Shown piece after piece: positions 9,111-19,433 of a stretch of 64,000 nucleotides of DNA (the stretch's first letter is position 1; every line of letters begins with the position of its first letter). A program made the translations under genes and the position numbers. The stretch covers positions 3,906,001-3,970,000 of the forward strand of contig NZ_CP027727.1 in the NCBI RefSeq assembly GCF_003851685.1, given 5' to 3'. The DNA comes from Pseudomonas sp. R5-89-07 (GTDB lineage Bacteria; Pseudomonadota; Gammaproteobacteria; Pseudomonadales; Pseudomonadaceae). A model generated the notes under the pieces. The model saw only the letters and a list, made by a program, of their open reading frames with translations. It was not told the DNA's origin and searched no databases.

Positions 9111-11666
9111 TTACGCCAATCGGCCGAGCATTTCCTTGGCCTCGCCGCGCTGAACCTCGCTGCCCTCGGTCAGCACTTCGGAAAGGATGTCTTTGGCGCC
9201 ATCGGCATCCCCCATGTCGATATAGGCCTGGGCCAGATCGAGCTTGGTGGCGACTTCATCGGAGCCGGACAGGAAATCGAACTCGGGCTCATCATCACCC
9301 ATCGCCGCGTCTTCAGCCGTGAAGGACGGCTCCATGGACGGATGCTCCAGGCTCTGGGACAGGCGGTCCAACTCAGCGTTGACGTCGTCCAGCTCCGAAG
9401 CGAAGGCATCTGGCTTGGCCGCCGATTCGGGCTCATCCGCCAGGGAGAGGTCAAAATCTTCCGGCAGATCGAAGTCATCCAGCGCTGCGGGGCTGAGGGT
9501 CGGCGGCTCGACGGCTTGCACGTCCTTCATCTGCCCTTCAAGTCCCGACAGGAAGTCATCATCGGACTGCGCGGACGCCGGTGCATCCAATTGCAGGTCC
9601 AGGTCAAAGTCAGAGAGGTCGTCCGCGCTGTTGTTGGCGGCGGTCTGCTGCTGAAGAAGCGTCTCGAATGTCTGCTGATCGTCCTTGACCTCAGCCGGCG
9701 ATGCCGCCTCCAGGTCGTCCAGGCTCAGGTCGAAATCGGTATCGAAAGACTCTGGCGCTGGCTCTGGCGCGGCCGGCTTGTCTTCCAGCAAATCCTTGAC
9801 GTACTGCGCGTCCAGGGCTGCGGCGGCGACTGCGGCACTCACGCCCGCCGCCAACACCGCCATGGCCGGGAAACGGCCTTTGAGTTGCTCGACCTGGGCG
9901 TGGTTTTCACCATTGGCCACCAGTTGACGCTCCTGGCTGACAAAACCGTTCTTGTCATTTTGCAAGCCATACACTTCCATCAGCTTCAAACGCAGGTCGC
10001 TGCGCTTGGGCTCCTGCTTGATGGCTTGCTCTAGCACGTCAGCCGCCTGGTTCAGGTGCCCACGGTCGATATGGGACTGGGCCTGTGCCAACGCGTCACT
10101 GGAACTCGGGGCCACGGCAGTCGCCAGCGGCGCCAGCACGGAGGCGACGGTCGGCGCTACGGGCTCAGCCACCGCAGCACGTGCAGGTGCGGGAGCAGGC
10201 GCGGCCGCCAGGGCGACGCTTGGCGGCGGCACTTCCAGGCCTTCGAAACTGTCGGACGGCAGGTCGCGTTCGATATTGGAAGTGAACTCCGGCTCTTCAG
10301 CCAGGGCACGCGCCATGCGCAGGTGTTTTTCCTCTTCACGACGGGCGTTACGATGGCGCGCCCACAGCAGCAGGAGCAGCAACGCCAGAATGACCGCCGC
10401 GCCACCGAGGACGCCGAGCACGACAGGGTTGGTCAAAAGCTCGTTGAATTTGCCTTCGTTGTTCGCAGGCGCGACAACCGGCTTGGCAGGCTCCGGAGCA
10501 GGCTCCGCCACCGCGGCCGGGGCTGCCGGAGTGGCGGCAGCTGGCGCCGGCTCACCGGCCAACTGGGCAGGCGTCGCCGCCGCTGCGGGCACCGCCGCAT
10601 CACCTTTCTCGGCCTGCAGCCGGGCCAGCTGGTCATTCTTCAGTTGGATCAGCTTTTGCAGCTTGTCCAACTGGCTTTGCAAATCTGCCGCGCGGCTTTT
10701 GAGCTCTTCATTGTCGCGGCGTGTGGTGTCGAGCTGCTCCTGGGTCATTGCCAGCTTGTCGCCCAGCGCGCGACTATCACCCACCTTTCCCGCTGCACCT
10801 TTTTTGGCAGCCTCGGCCGAAACCAGGCTCAAGTTGTCCTTGGCGTTGGTGCTCGACGGCGCATTGCCCGTCTCGGTGCGCTTGGTCGCATCCAACTGGG
10901 CCTTGCCCGCCACTTGCTGGCCAGCGGTGCGGCGGCCCTGGCGCCAGGCGGCATTCTGCGCAGCCACTTCGGCGATCGCTTGCGGTTGCGCCAGTGCGGT
11001 GCTTTGCACGGTGTCCGGCAGGCGCAGGACCTGGCCGGTTTTCAGGCGGTTGATGTTGCCATCGACAAAGGCATCCGGGTTGAGCGCCTGAATGGCCAGC
11101 ATCGTCTGTTGCACAGAGCCACCATTGCGGTTTTTCTCGGCAATTTCCCACAAAGTATCGCGAGCGGTGGTGGTATGTTGCGCAGACTTGCTGGCGACGG
11201 ACGCAGTGCCGACCGGCGCACTCAAGCGCGGCGCTGGCGCGCTGGCGGTCGGTGCTGGCTGGTCGAACTTGGCAGGGTCGAGCAGCACGCTGTAGTCACG
11301 CATGAGTCGGCCATTGGGCCACTGCACTTGCAACAGGAAGCGCACATAGGAATCAGGCAGCGGTTTGCTGGAGGTGACACGCACCACGCTACGGCCATTG
11401 GGATTGACCACTGGCGTAAAGGTCAGCTCGTCGAGAAAGGCCTGGCGGTCGACACCGGCATCGACGAACGCCTGGGACGAGGCCAGGCTCGGGGTGATCT
11501 CGGAGGCCGTAAGGCCACCGACGTCGAGCAACTCGATTTCCACCGACAGCGGCTGGTTCAATGTCGACTTGAGGGTCATCTCCCCCAGTTGCAGCGCCTG
11601 CGCCATACCGGAGGACAGCGCCGAGGCGGCCGCTATTGCTAACACCAGTTTGCGAACTTGAACCAT
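9111..11666 (-). CDS. fimV: FimV-like polar hub protein
   Basis: Large inner-membrane protein (851 residues) of the FimV/HubP family, which organises cell poles and supports type IV pili and twitching. In order: a signal peptide at 1-24 (LVLAIAAASALSS), a conserved N-terminal domain, a LysM peptidoglycan-binding segment at about 134-190, a coiled coil at about 290-345, a Pro/Ala-rich stretch, a membrane helix near residue 415 (VVLGVLGGAAVILALLL), then an acidic cytoplasmic part ending in the TPR-like FimV C-terminal domain (LAQAYIDMGDADGAKDIL). The start MVQVRKL at 11666 was chosen because it begins the signal peptide. Confidence 0.93.
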   Translation of the reverse strand: MVQVRKLVLAIAAASALSSGMAQALQLGEMTLKSTLNQPLSVEIELLDVGGLTASEITPSLASSQAFVDAGVDRQAFLDELTFTPVVNPNGRSVVRVTSSKPLPDSYVRFLLQVQWPNGRLMRDYSVLLDPAKFDQPAPTASAPAPRLSAPVGTASVASKSAQHTTTARDTLWEIAEKNRNGGSVQQTMLAIQALNPDAFVDGNINRLKTGQVLRLPDTVQSTALAQPQAIAEVAAQNAAWRQGRRTAGQQVAGKAQLDATKRTETGNAPSSTNAKDNLSLVSAEAAKKGAAGKVGDSRALGDKLAMTQEQLDTTRRDNEELKSRAADLQSQLDKLQKLIQLKNDQLARLQAEKGDAAVPAAAATPAQLAGEPAPAAATPAAPAAVAEPAPEPAKPVVAPANNEGKFNELLTNPVVLGVLGGAAVILALLLLLLWARHRNARREEEKHLRMARALAEEPEFTSNIERDLPSDSFEGLEVPPPSVALAAAPAPAPARAAVAEPVAPTVASVLAPLATAVAPSSSDALAQAQSHIDRGHLNQAADVLEQAIKQEPKRSDLRLKLMEVYGLQNDKNGFVSQERQLVANGENHAQVEQLKGRFPAMAVLAAGVSAAVAAAALDAQYVKDLLEDKPAAPEPAPESFDTDFDLSLDDLEAASPAEVKDDQQTFETLLQQQTAANNSADDLSDFDLDLQLDAPASAQSDDDFLSGLEGQMKDVQAVEPPTLSPAALDDFDLPEDFDLSLADEPESAAKPDAFASELDDVNAELDRLSQSLEHPSMEPSFTAEDAAMGDDEPEFDFLSGSDEVATKLDLAQAYIDMGDADGAKDILSEVLTEGSEVQRGEAKEMLGRLA

Positions 11667-11829
11667 AGCCTCATCCTTTGTCTGAACACTCCCCGGCCTG
11701 CGAGAAGGTTGGTAACCGCTGCCATAAGAGGCATGGCGAGCCGATAGGTCACCGACGCGCTTCTGTTCCGCTTTGGGCCAAGCATAGCGCTTGGTGAGAA
11801 TCAATCTACAAATTGACGCCAAGTATCTT

Positions 11830-12840
11830 TTACGCAAGGCCTTTTATCAACAACTGCGCCAGCTGCACGGCGTTCAGCGCAGCCCCTTTGCGTACGTTAT
11901 CTGACGTCAGCCACAGATTTAGTTCCGCCGGGTCGTCGACACCTGCGCGTACGCGTCCTACATAGACAACGTCCTGACCCACCGCATCGCCCACTGCCGT
12001 TGGGTAGTCGCCCGCTTCCACCAGCTCGATGCCAGGCGCCGCCTCCAGCATGCGGCTCACCTCAGCCAGATCGGCCGGCGCCCCCAACTGCAGTGACACA
12101 GTCAGGCTATCGCCAAAAAACACCGGGGCTTGAACGCAGGTTGCGGAAATCTTCAGCAACGGTGTTTCCAGCAAGGTACGCAACTCATGTACGAGACGTT
12201 TCTCCAGGGCTGTATGACCTTGGGCATCTGGCGTGCCGACTTGTGCCAGCAGGTTGAAGGCCACTTGCCGATCAAAGAAGGTCGGCTCCAGCGGGCGCAC
12301 ATTCAACAACTCGGCGGTTTGCCGGGCCAGCTCACTGACGGCCTCGCGTCCCAGGGCAGACACGGCCAGGTTGGCGGTGACGTTCACGCGCTGGATATCC
12401 AGCAGGCCGCGCAGTGGCGCAAGTACCACCGCCAGGTGGGTGGCGCACGGGCTGGGGCTTGCGACCTGGAAGGGTTTTTTCAAGCCTTTGAGCTCAGCAG
12501 CATTGGCTTCGGGCACCACTGGCGGGGCCTGCTCGGCAGGCAACGCGCCCGACAGGTCGATCACCGAGCAACCGGCGGCGATGGCACGTGGGGCGAAGCT
12601 CAGGGTCACTGCCGGGCCGGCCGCGAAGAAGGCCAACTGCGCCTTGCTGAAGTCGAACTCATCGACTTCTTTTACCCGCAGGTTCTTGCCGCGGAACGGT
12701 ACCGATGCACCGGCGGAGTTGTTGCCCGCCAGCAGATACAAAGTGCCTACCGGGAAGTCCAGCTCTTCGAGAATCTGCACCAGGGTTTCGCCAACGGTAC
12801 CGGTGGCGCCGATCACGGCGATTTCAAAGGTCTGGGTCAT
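11830..12840 (-). CDS. Aspartate-semialdehyde dehydrogenase-like paralog
   Basis: Second Asd-family protein, 336 residues, next to the true asd. The N-terminal NADP motif IGATGTVGE is intact and a Cys occurs in SPSPCATHLAV at the catalytic position, but the usual GNCT context is lost. Pseudomonas genomes usually carry such a paralog between asd and fimV, and its substrate is not established. It could be a redundant enzyme or one acting on another semialdehyde. Confidence 0.85.
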   Translation of the reverse strand: MTQTFEIAVIGATGTVGETLVQILEELDFPVGTLYLLAGNNSAGASVPFRGKNLRVKEVDEFDFSKAQLAFFAAGPAVTLSFAPRAIAAGCSVIDLSGALPAEQAPPVVPEANAAELKGLKKPFQVASPSPCATHLAVVLAPLRGLLDIQRVNVTANLAVSALGREAVSELARQTAELLNVRPLEPTFFDRQVAFNLLAQVGTPDAQGHTALEKRLVHELRTLLETPLLKISATCVQAPVFFGDSLTVSLQLGAPADLAEVSRMLEAAPGIELVEAGDYPTAVGDAVGQDVVYVGRVRAGVDDPAELNLWLTSDNVRKGAALNAVQLAQLLIKGLA

Positions 12841-12930
12841 GGGGGCTGCCTCGGGCATTGCGGGGAGCCGCACTTTACCGGTTGGCCGGGGGTGAGGCAA
12901 TTAACCTGGGGGTTGGGGTGTGACTGATGG

Positions 12931-13010
12931 CCCTATCGGGGGCAAGCCCCCTCCCACACTTGAATGTGTTCACAGGCCAAAATGTGGGAGGGGGCTTGCC
13001 CCCGATAGGG
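12931..13010. repeat. REP doublet
   Basis: Inverted pair of the GGGGGCAAGCCCCCTCCCACA element with perfectly complementary arms (CCCTATCGGGGG at one end, CCCCCGATAGGG at the other), between the asd terminator and the Asd-like paralog. Confidence 0.85.
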
Positions 13011-13023
13011 CCCGAAGAACCAT

Positions 13024-13061
13024 AAAAAACCCCGCGCCTGTCACCAGAACGCGGGGTTTTT
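13024..13061 (-). terminator. Terminator after asd
   Basis: Read leftward, a CCCCGCG / CGCGGGG stem flanked by A and T runs lies 16 bp after the asd stop. It is a classical intrinsic terminator and may work in both directions. Confidence 0.85.
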
Positions 13062-13077
13062 CAAAGCCTGCAAGCGA

Positions 13078-14190
13078 TCAACGCTCCAGCAGAATCCGCA
13101 ACATACGACGCAACGGTTCGGCCGCGCCCCACAGCAGTTGGTCGCCAACGGTGAACGCGCCGAGGAATTGGCTGCCCATGTTCAGCTTGCGCAGACGGCC
13201 TACCGGCACATTCAGGGTGCCGGTGACCTTGGTCGGGCTCAGCTCCTGCATGCTGATGTCACGGTTGTTCGGCACCAGCTTGACCCAAGGGTTGTGCTGG
13301 CTGATCAGCCCTTCGATATCGGCGATCGGCACGTCCTTGTTCAGTTTGATGGTCAACGCCTGGCTGTGGCAGCGCATGGCGCCGATACGTACGCAGATGC
13401 CGTCCACCGGGATCGGGCTCTTGAAGCGACCGAGGATCTTGTTGGTCTCGGCCTGGGCCTTCCACTCTTCACGGCTCTGGCCGTTCGGCAGTTCCTTGTC
13501 GATCCAGGGGATCAGGCTACCGGCCAGGGGCACGCCGAAGTTTTCGGTCGGGTACGCTTCGCTGCGCATGGCTTCAGCCACGCGGCGGTCGATATCCAGG
13601 ATCGCACTGGCCGGGTCGGCCAGTTGATCGGCAACCGCGGCGTGAGTGGCGCCCATCTGCTTGATCAGCTCGCGCATGTTCTGCGCACCGGCGCCGGAAG
13701 CTGCCTGATACGTCATGGCGCTCATCCACTCGACCAGGCCCGCCTCGAACAGGCCGCCCAGGCCCATCAGCATCAGGCTGACGGTGCAATTGCCACCGAC
13801 GTAGTTCTTGGTGCCGGCGTCCAGTTGCTGGTCGATGACCTTGCGGTTGACCGGGTCGAGGATGATCACGGCATCGTCCTGCATGCGCAGGCTCGACGCG
13901 GCGTCGATCCAGTAGCCCTGCCAGCCGGCTTCGCGCAGCTTGGGGAAGACTTCGCTGGTGTAGTCGCCGCCCTGGCAGGTCAGAATCACATCGAGGGTCT
14001 TCAACTCTTCAATGCTGTAGGCGTCCTTGAGCGGGGCAATGTCCTTGCCCACGGACGGACCTTGGCCACCTACGTTCGAAGTGGTGAAAAACACCGGCTC
14101 AATAAGATCGAAATCCTGCTCTTCCAGCATCCGCTGCATGAGCACGGAACCGACCATACCGCGCCAACCGATCAGACCTACACGTTTCAT
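13078..14190 (-). CDS. asd: Aspartate-semialdehyde dehydrogenase Asd
   Basis: Makes aspartate-4-semialdehyde for lysine, threonine, methionine and diaminopimelate. The 370 residues start [15 protein letters not shown] with the NADP-binding glycines. The catalytic Cys lies in GGNCTVSLM near residue 135, and the [11 protein letters not shown] segment is present. This is the full-length, canonical enzyme, in contrast to the neighbour at 11830. It follows leuB after a strong terminator. Confidence 0.97.
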   Translation of the reverse strand: MKRVGLIGWRGMVGSVLMQRMLEEQDFDLIEPVFFTTSNVGGQGPSVGKDIAPLKDAYSIEELKTLDVILTCQGGDYTSEVFPKLREAGWQGYWIDAASSLRMQDDAVIILDPVNRKVIDQQLDAGTKNYVGGNCTVSLMLMGLGGLFEAGLVEWMSAMTYQAASGAGAQNMRELIKQMGATHAAVADQLADPASAILDIDRRVAEAMRSEAYPTENFGVPLAGSLIPWIDKELPNGQSREEWKAQAETNKILGRFKSPIPVDGICVRIGAMRCHSQALTIKLNKDVPIADIEGLISQHNPWVKLVPNNRDISMQELSPTKVTGTLNVPVGRLRKLNMGSQFLGAFTVGDQLLWGAAEPLRRMLRILLER

Positions 14191-14207
14191 CGCAACTACA
14201 CCTTGTT

Positions 14208-14248
14208 AAAAAGTGGGCCGCCTTGCAGCGACAACTGCAAGCGGGCCC
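14208..14248 (-). terminator. Terminator after leuB
   Basis: Read leftward, a GGGCCCGCTTGCAG / CTGCAAGGCGGCCC hairpin with one bulge is followed by five T residues, directly after the leuB stop and 18 bp ahead of asd. Confidence 0.85.
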
Positions 14249-14254
14249 GAGAGA

Positions 14255-15337
14255 TTACAGATTCCGCAGCGCGGCGACTACAGCGTCGCCCATTTCTTGC
14301 GTGCCTACCTGGGTGCAACCCTGCGACCAGATGTCGCCGGTACGCAGGCCCTGGTCCAGCACCAGGCTCACGGCCTTCTCGATCGCGTCCGCCGCGTCGC
14401 TCAGGTTGAAGCTGTAACGCAGCATCATCGACACCGACAGAATCGTCGCCAACGGGTTGGCAATGCCCTGGCCGGCAATGTCCGGCGCCGAGCCGTGGCA
14501 AGGCTCGTACATGCCCTTGTTATTAGTGTCCAGGGACGCCGAGGGCAGCATGCCGATGGAACCGGTGAGCATCGACGCCTGGTCGGACAGGATGTCGCCG
14601 AACAGGTTGTCGGTGACGATCACGTCGAACTGCTTGGGCGCGCGCACCAGCTGCATCGCGGCGTTATCGACGTACATGTGGCTCAGTTCGACGTCCGGGT
14701 AGTCCTTGGCGACTTCTTCGACGATTTCGCGCCACAGCTGGCTGGAGGCCAGGACGTTGGCTTTATCCACCGAGCAGACCTTCTTACCGCGTACGCGGGC
14801 CATGTCGAAACCGACACGGGCGATACGGCGGATTTCGCTCTCGCTGTAAGGTAGGGTGTCGTAGGCCTGACGTTCGCCATTTTCCAACTCGCGCACACCC
14901 CGTGGCGAGCCGAAATAGATACCGCCGGTCAGCTCGCGCACGATCAGGATGTCCAGGCCCGCGACCACTTCCGGCTTGAGGCTCGACGCATCGGCCAACT
15001 GCGGGTAGAGGATCGCCGGGCGCAGGTTGCCGAACAGCCCCAGTTGCGCGCGGATTTTCAGCAGGCCGCGCTCAGGGCGGATATCGCGTTCGATCTTGTC
15101 CCACTTGGGGCCACCCACGGCGCCCAGCAGCACGGCATCGGCGGCACGGGCACGCTCCAGCGTCTCGTCGGCCAGGGGCACGCCGTGCTTGTCGATGGCT
15201 GCGCCGCCGATCACGTCGTGGCTCAGCTCGAAGCCCAGGCTGTACTTGCTGTTGGCCAGTGTAAGGACCTTGACCGCTTCGGCCATGATTTCCGGACCAA
15301 TACCGTCGCCAGGGAGAATCAGAATCTGCTTGCTCAT
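14255..15337 (-). CDS. leuB: 3-isopropylmalate dehydrogenase LeuB
   Basis: Oxidative decarboxylation of 3-isopropylmalate in leucine synthesis. It has 360 residues and starts [17 protein letters not shown]. The substrate loop [10 protein letters not shown] and the metal-binding segment [15 protein letters not shown] are present. It is separated from leuD/leuC by the methyltransferase gene, an arrangement common in Pseudomonas. Confidence 0.97.
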   Translation of the reverse strand: MSKQILILPGDGIGPEIMAEAVKVLTLANSKYSLGFELSHDVIGGAAIDKHGVPLADETLERARAADAVLLGAVGGPKWDKIERDIRPERGLLKIRAQLGLFGNLRPAILYPQLADASSLKPEVVAGLDILIVRELTGGIYFGSPRGVRELENGERQAYDTLPYSESEIRRIARVGFDMARVRGKKVCSVDKANVLASSQLWREIVEEVAKDYPDVELSHMYVDNAAMQLVRAPKQFDVIVTDNLFGDILSDQASMLTGSIGMLPSASLDTNNKGMYEPCHGSAPDIAGQGIANPLATILSVSMMLRYSFNLSDAADAIEKAVSLVLDQGLRTGDIWSQGCTQVGTQEMGDAVVAALRNL

Positions 15338-15389
15338 GGGTTCCTCATTTCATCGAGCGACCTGCCCTTGGCAAGTCGGGAAAGATCAA

Positions 15390-16154
15390 TCAGCGTTCGG
15401 CCCACACCACCAGCACGTCGGTGCTGAAGGTGCCGTCGGCTTGAATTTCGTAATAGTCGCGTACTTCCTGGCCCATCGCCTGCTGCAGCTCAAGGATCGC
15501 CGCGCGCAAGGCCGGCGGCGTGCGCATGCGCTCGACCCACGAGGTGTATTCCAGGCGCAGGCGCTGGCGGCTGCTGTTGCGCACATGCAAGCCGGCTTCG
15601 CTGAGCTGGCGCATCCACTCGGCGGCAGAATAATCGCGCACATGGCTGGTGTCGCGCAGTACTTCGACCGTTTGCAGGTAGGTGTCCAGCAACGGGCTGC
15701 CCGGAGACAACACATCCACGAACGCCGCCACGCCACCGGGCTTCAGTACTCGACGCACTTCACGCAGGGCCAGGCCGAGGTCGCTCCAGTGGTGGGCGGA
15801 GTAGCGGCTGAACACGAAGTCGAATTCGCCATCGGCGAACGGCAGGCGTTCGGCGGCGCCCTTAACGGTGCTGATATTGGTGAAACCGCGATCTTGCGCA
15901 GCGGCGGCGACCACATCGAGCATCTGCTGGGACAGGTCATAGGCGACTACGTCCTTGACCAGTGGTGCAACGTGGAAACTCACATGACCGGCACCGCAAC
16001 CCAGGTCCAGCAGTCGCGCCGCACCCTGCCCGGCCAGTTCGGCCTGCAGCAGCGCGAATTCGGTGCCCTGGGCGTGTACGGCGCTGCTCAGATAGGCTGC
16101 GGCTTGCTCGCCGAATTGTTTTTGCACGACTTGGGTGTGGGCGGTGCTGGTCAT
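15390..16154 (-). CDS. Class I SAM-dependent methyltransferase
   Basis: Methyltransferase_11-type protein of 254 residues. The SAM motif LLDLGCGAGHVSF lies near residues 47-59, an acidic motif II (VVAYDLSQQML) follows, and the post-motif region reads FDFVFSRYSAHHW. It resembles UbiE/BioC-like enzymes, but the substrate is unknown. It is inserted between leuB and leuD. The start MTSTAHTQVV at 16154 was chosen over an upstream extension that runs through REP sequence. Confidence 0.88.
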   Translation of the reverse strand: MTSTAHTQVVQKQFGEQAAAYLSSAVHAQGTEFALLQAELAGQGAARLLDLGCGAGHVSFHVAPLVKDVVAYDLSQQMLDVVAAAAQDRGFTNISTVKGAAERLPFADGEFDFVFSRYSAHHWSDLGLALREVRRVLKPGGVAAFVDVLSPGSPLLDTYLQTVEVLRDTSHVRDYSAAEWMRQLSEAGLHVRNSSRQRLRLEYTSWVERMRTPPALRAAILELQQAMGQEVRDYYEIQADGTFSTDVLVVWAER

Positions 16155-16194
16155 GGTGTTTCCCCTGGATTTTTGTGTTGTTAACACTGGCCTC

Positions 16195-16257
16195 ATCGGG
16201 GGCAAGCCCCCTCCCACATTTGGAATGCGTACACCTGTGGGAGGAGGCTTGCCCCCT
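16195..16257. repeat. REP doublet
   Basis: Inverted pair of the REP core (ATCGGGGGCAAGCCCCCT and GGGAGGAGGCTTGCCCC), placed between leuD and the methyltransferase gene. The right arm has a G-to-A change in the G run. Confidence 0.8.
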
Positions 16258-16264
16258 GCCTACA

Positions 16265-16906
16265 TCAATCGCGAAACAACCAAGGCTGGCTAGCGCGATG
16301 CTTGGCTTCAAACGCCGCAATCGCGTCACCGTCCTGCAAGGTCAGGCCGATATCGTCCAGGCCGTTGATCAGGCAGTGCTTGCGAAAGGCATCCACTTCG
16401 AAGTGATACACCTTGCCGTCCGGACGGGTCACGGTTTGCGCGGCGAGGTCGACAGTCAGTTGGTAGCCCACGTTGGCTTCCACTTGCTGGAACAGCTCAT
16501 CCACTTCGGCGTCGCTCAAGATGATCGGCAGCAAGCCATTCTTGAAGCTGTTGTTGAAGAAAATGTCGGCATAGCTCGGCGCGATGATGCTGCGAAAGCC
16601 GTATTCTTCCAGAGCCCAAGGCGCGTGTTCACGGCTGGAGCCGCAGCCGAAGTTTTCCCGCGCCAGCAGCACACTGGCGCCCTGGTAACGCTCGGCGTTG
16701 AGCACGAAGTCCTTGTTCAGCGGGCGCTTGGAGTTGTCCTGGTAGGCGTAGCCCACGTCCAGGTAGCGCCACTCGTCGAACAGGTTGGGGCCGAAACCGG
16801 TGCGCTTGATCGATTTCAAGAACTGCTTGGGGATGATCTGGTCGGTGTCGACGTTGGCACGGTCCAACGGCGCGACAAGACCTGTGTGTTGGGTAAAAGC
16901 TCTCAT
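16265..16906 (-). CDS. leuD: 3-isopropylmalate dehydratase small subunit LeuD
   Basis: Small subunit of the isomerase that converts 2- to 3-isopropylmalate (213 residues). The [10 protein letters not shown] motif and the [11 protein letters not shown] substrate loop are intact. It lies 11 bp after leuC, so the two are one operon and translationally close. Confidence 0.97.
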   Translation of the reverse strand: MRAFTQHTGLVAPLDRANVDTDQIIPKQFLKSIKRTGFGPNLFDEWRYLDVGYAYQDNSKRPLNKDFVLNAERYQGASVLLARENFGCGSSREHAPWALEEYGFRSIIAPSYADIFFNNSFKNGLLPIILSDAEVDELFQQVEANVGYQLTVDLAAQTVTRPDGKVYHFEVDAFRKHCLINGLDDIGLTLQDGDAIAAFEAKHRASQPWLFRD

Positions 16907-16917
16907 CGGGTTTTCCT

Positions 16918-18336
16918 TTAGATCAATTCGCGAACGTCGATGAAACGACCGTTGACGGCAGCAGCGGCAGCCATGGCCGGGCTGACCAGGTGGGTACGGC
17001 CACCGGCGCCCTGGCGCCCTTCGAAGTTACGGTTGGAGGTCGAGGCGCAATGCTCGCCGGATTCCAGCCGGTCCGGGTTCATCGCCAGGCACATCGAGCA
17101 GCCCGGCTCACGCCATTCGAAACCGGCTTCAAGGAAGATCTTGTCCAGGCCCTCGGCTTCGGCCTGGGCTTTGACCAGGCCGGAACCTGGCACCACGATG
17201 GCCTGCTTGATGGTCGAGGCGACCTTGCGACCTTTGGCGATCACGGCGGCGGCGCGCAGGTCTTCGATCCGCGAGTTGGTGCAGGAGCCGATGAACACGC
17301 GATCCAACTGAATATCGGTAATCGCCTGGTTGGCCTTCAAACCCATGTACTTGAGGGCACGCTCGATGGAACCGCGCTTGACCAGGTCGGCTTCCTGCGC
17401 CGGGTCCGGCACGTTCTGGTCGACGGCCAGCACCATTTCCGGGGACGTGCCCCAGCTGACTTGCGGCTTGATCTGAGTCGCGTCGAGCTCGACTACGGTG
17501 TCGAACACCGCATCGGCGTCAGACACCAAGTCTTTCCAGGCCTGCACCGCAGCGTCCCAATCAGCGCCTTGCGGAGCGAATGGGCGACCCTTGACGTATT
17601 CAACGGTTTTTTCGTCAGCCGCCACCATGCCCACGCGGGCGCCGGCTTCGATGGACATGTTGCAGATGGTCATGCGGCCTTCGATAGACAGGTCGCGAAT
17701 CGCGCTGCCGGCGAACTCGATGGCATGCCCGTTACCGCCAGCAGTGCCGATCTTGCCGATCACCGCGAGCACGATGTCCTTGGCAGTCACACCGAACGGC
17801 AACAGGCCTTCAACGCGCACCAGCATGTTCTTCATTTTCTTGGCCACCAGGCACTGGGTGGCGAACACATGCTCCACCTCCGAGGTGCCGATGCCATGGG
17901 CCAGGGCACCGAAGGCACCGTGGGTGGAGGTGTGGGAGTCGCCGCAGACCACGGTCATGCCGGGCAAGGTCGCGCCCTGCTCCGGACCGATCACGTGGAC
18001 GATGCCTTGACGCACGTCATTCATCTTGAATTCGGTGATGCCATATTCATCGCAGTAGTCGTCGAGGGTTTGCACCTGAAGGCGCGACACGGTGTCGACG
18101 ATGGCGTCGATCCCGCCTTTGCGCTCCGGGGTGGTCGGCACGTTGTGGTCCGGCGTGGCGATGATCGAGTCGACGCGCCATGGCTTGCGCCCGGCCAGCC
18201 GCAGGCCTTCGAACGCTTGGGGCGAGGTCACTTCATGGATGATGTGACGGTCGATATAGATCAGCGACGACCCATCATCGCGCCGTTTCACTTCATGGGA
18301 ATCCCAAAGCTTGTCGTAAAGCGTTTTGCCGGCCAT
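16918..18336 (-). CDS. leuC: 3-isopropylmalate dehydratase large subunit LeuC
   Basis: Aconitase-family [4Fe-4S] subunit of 472 residues. Cluster cysteines are visible in FIGSCTNSR and in [10 protein letters not shown]. The ATG at 18336 ([12 protein letters not shown]) fits the family start; the frame stays open upstream. It is divergent from a LysR gene whose product is the likely regulator of leuCD. Confidence 0.97.
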   Translation of the reverse strand: MAGKTLYDKLWDSHEVKRRDDGSSLIYIDRHIIHEVTSPQAFEGLRLAGRKPWRVDSIIATPDHNVPTTPERKGGIDAIVDTVSRLQVQTLDDYCDEYGITEFKMNDVRQGIVHVIGPEQGATLPGMTVVCGDSHTSTHGAFGALAHGIGTSEVEHVFATQCLVAKKMKNMLVRVEGLLPFGVTAKDIVLAVIGKIGTAGGNGHAIEFAGSAIRDLSIEGRMTICNMSIEAGARVGMVAADEKTVEYVKGRPFAPQGADWDAAVQAWKDLVSDADAVFDTVVELDATQIKPQVSWGTSPEMVLAVDQNVPDPAQEADLVKRGSIERALKYMGLKANQAITDIQLDRVFIGSCTNSRIEDLRAAAVIAKGRKVASTIKQAIVVPGSGLVKAQAEAEGLDKIFLEAGFEWREPGCSMCLAMNPDRLESGEHCASTSNRNFEGRQGAGGRTHLVSPAMAAAAAVNGRFIDVRELI

Positions 18337-18476
18337 CAGTCGGTCCTCATCAGCGGTGTTTCTTTGCGCCGGGCTTTTCAATAACCCTTTGGCTTGTGAG
18401 GCTGATGGTATGGCGCTACATTAAATAACTCAAATTCATATTTTTTATGCTTTGGATTACCAATTGGAATAGCACC
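18337..18476. promoter_or_regulatory. leuC / LysR divergent promoter region
   Basis: A 140-bp intergenic stretch between divergent starts. The right half is markedly AT-rich (for example around 18418-18450, with TTCATATTTTTTATG), unlike the flanking genes. This fits a shared LysR-controlled promoter. I do not assign an exact operator. Confidence 0.5.
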
Positions 18477-19367
18477 ATGGACCTGGCCAACCTCAATGCT
18501 TTTATCGCTATCGCCGAGACCGGCAGTTTCTCCGGTGCCGGTGAGCGCCTGCACCTGACCCAACCGGCCATCAGCAAACGCATTGCCGGCCTGGAGCAGC
18601 AATTGAAGGTGCGTTTGTTCGACCGCCTGGGCCGTGAAGTGGGTCTGACCGAAGCCGGGCGGGCCTTGCTGCCGCGTGCCTATCAGATCCTGAATGTGCT
18701 GGATGACACCCGTCGCGCCCTGACCAACCTGACGGGAGAAGTCAGCGGGCGCCTCACGCTGGCGACCAGCCACCATATTGGCCTGCATCGCCTGCCGCCG
18801 ATCCTGCGCACCTTCACCCGGCAATACCCCAACGTGGCGCTGGATATCCAATTCCTCGATTCGGAAGTGGCCTACGAAGAAATCCTCCACGGCCGCGCCG
18901 AAGTCGCGGTGATCACCCTCGCGCCCGAGCCGCACAACCTGGTGCGCGCGACGCCGGTGTGGGACGACCCACTGGATTTCGTGGTAGCTCCCGAACACAG
19001 CCTGATCAGCAACGGCACCGTCAACCTGGCCGATATCGCCGGGCACCCTGCGGTGTTTCCCGGCGGCAACACCTTTACCCACCATATTGTCAGCCGCCTG
19101 TTCGAAGCCCAAGGGCTGACGCCGAACATCGCGATGAGCACCAACTACCTGGAAACGATCAAGATGATGGTGTCCATCGGCCTGGCCTGGAGCGTATTGC
19201 CACGCACCATGCTCGATGACCAGGTGGCAAGTATCGCTTTGCCGGGCATACAGCTCAGTCGCCAGCTAGGCTATATCGTGCACACCGAAAGGACGCTGTC
19301 GAACGCTGCGCGGGCTTTCATGAGCCTGTTGGATGCACAGGTCGATTTGCCAGGGGTACCGGCATGA
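18477..19367 (+). CDS. LysR-family regulator next to leuCD
   Basis: LTTR of 296 residues: a winged HTH in the first 60 (LNAFIAIAETGSFSGAGERL, then QPAISKRIAGLE) and a periplasmic-binding-like effector domain from about residue 90. It starts at the ATG at 18477 with family-typical MDLANLNAF. Divergence from leuC suggests it regulates leucine synthesis, but that is inferred from position only. Confidence 0.9.
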   Translation: MDLANLNAFIAIAETGSFSGAGERLHLTQPAISKRIAGLEQQLKVRLFDRLGREVGLTEAGRALLPRAYQILNVLDDTRRALTNLTGEVSGRLTLATSHHIGLHRLPPILRTFTRQYPNVALDIQFLDSEVAYEEILHGRAEVAVITLAPEPHNLVRATPVWDDPLDFVVAPEHSLISNGTVNLADIAGHPAVFPGGNTFTHHIVSRLFEAQGLTPNIAMSTNYLETIKMMVSIGLAWSVLPRTMLDDQVASIALPGIQLSRQLGYIVHTERTLSNAARAFMSLLDAQVDLPGVPA

Positions 19368-19433
19368 CATTGTGCGGCCTCGGTTTTTAAGTAAACCGCG
19401 CTGTCTTCCCATCGAGCCAAGGCCCTTTGAATA

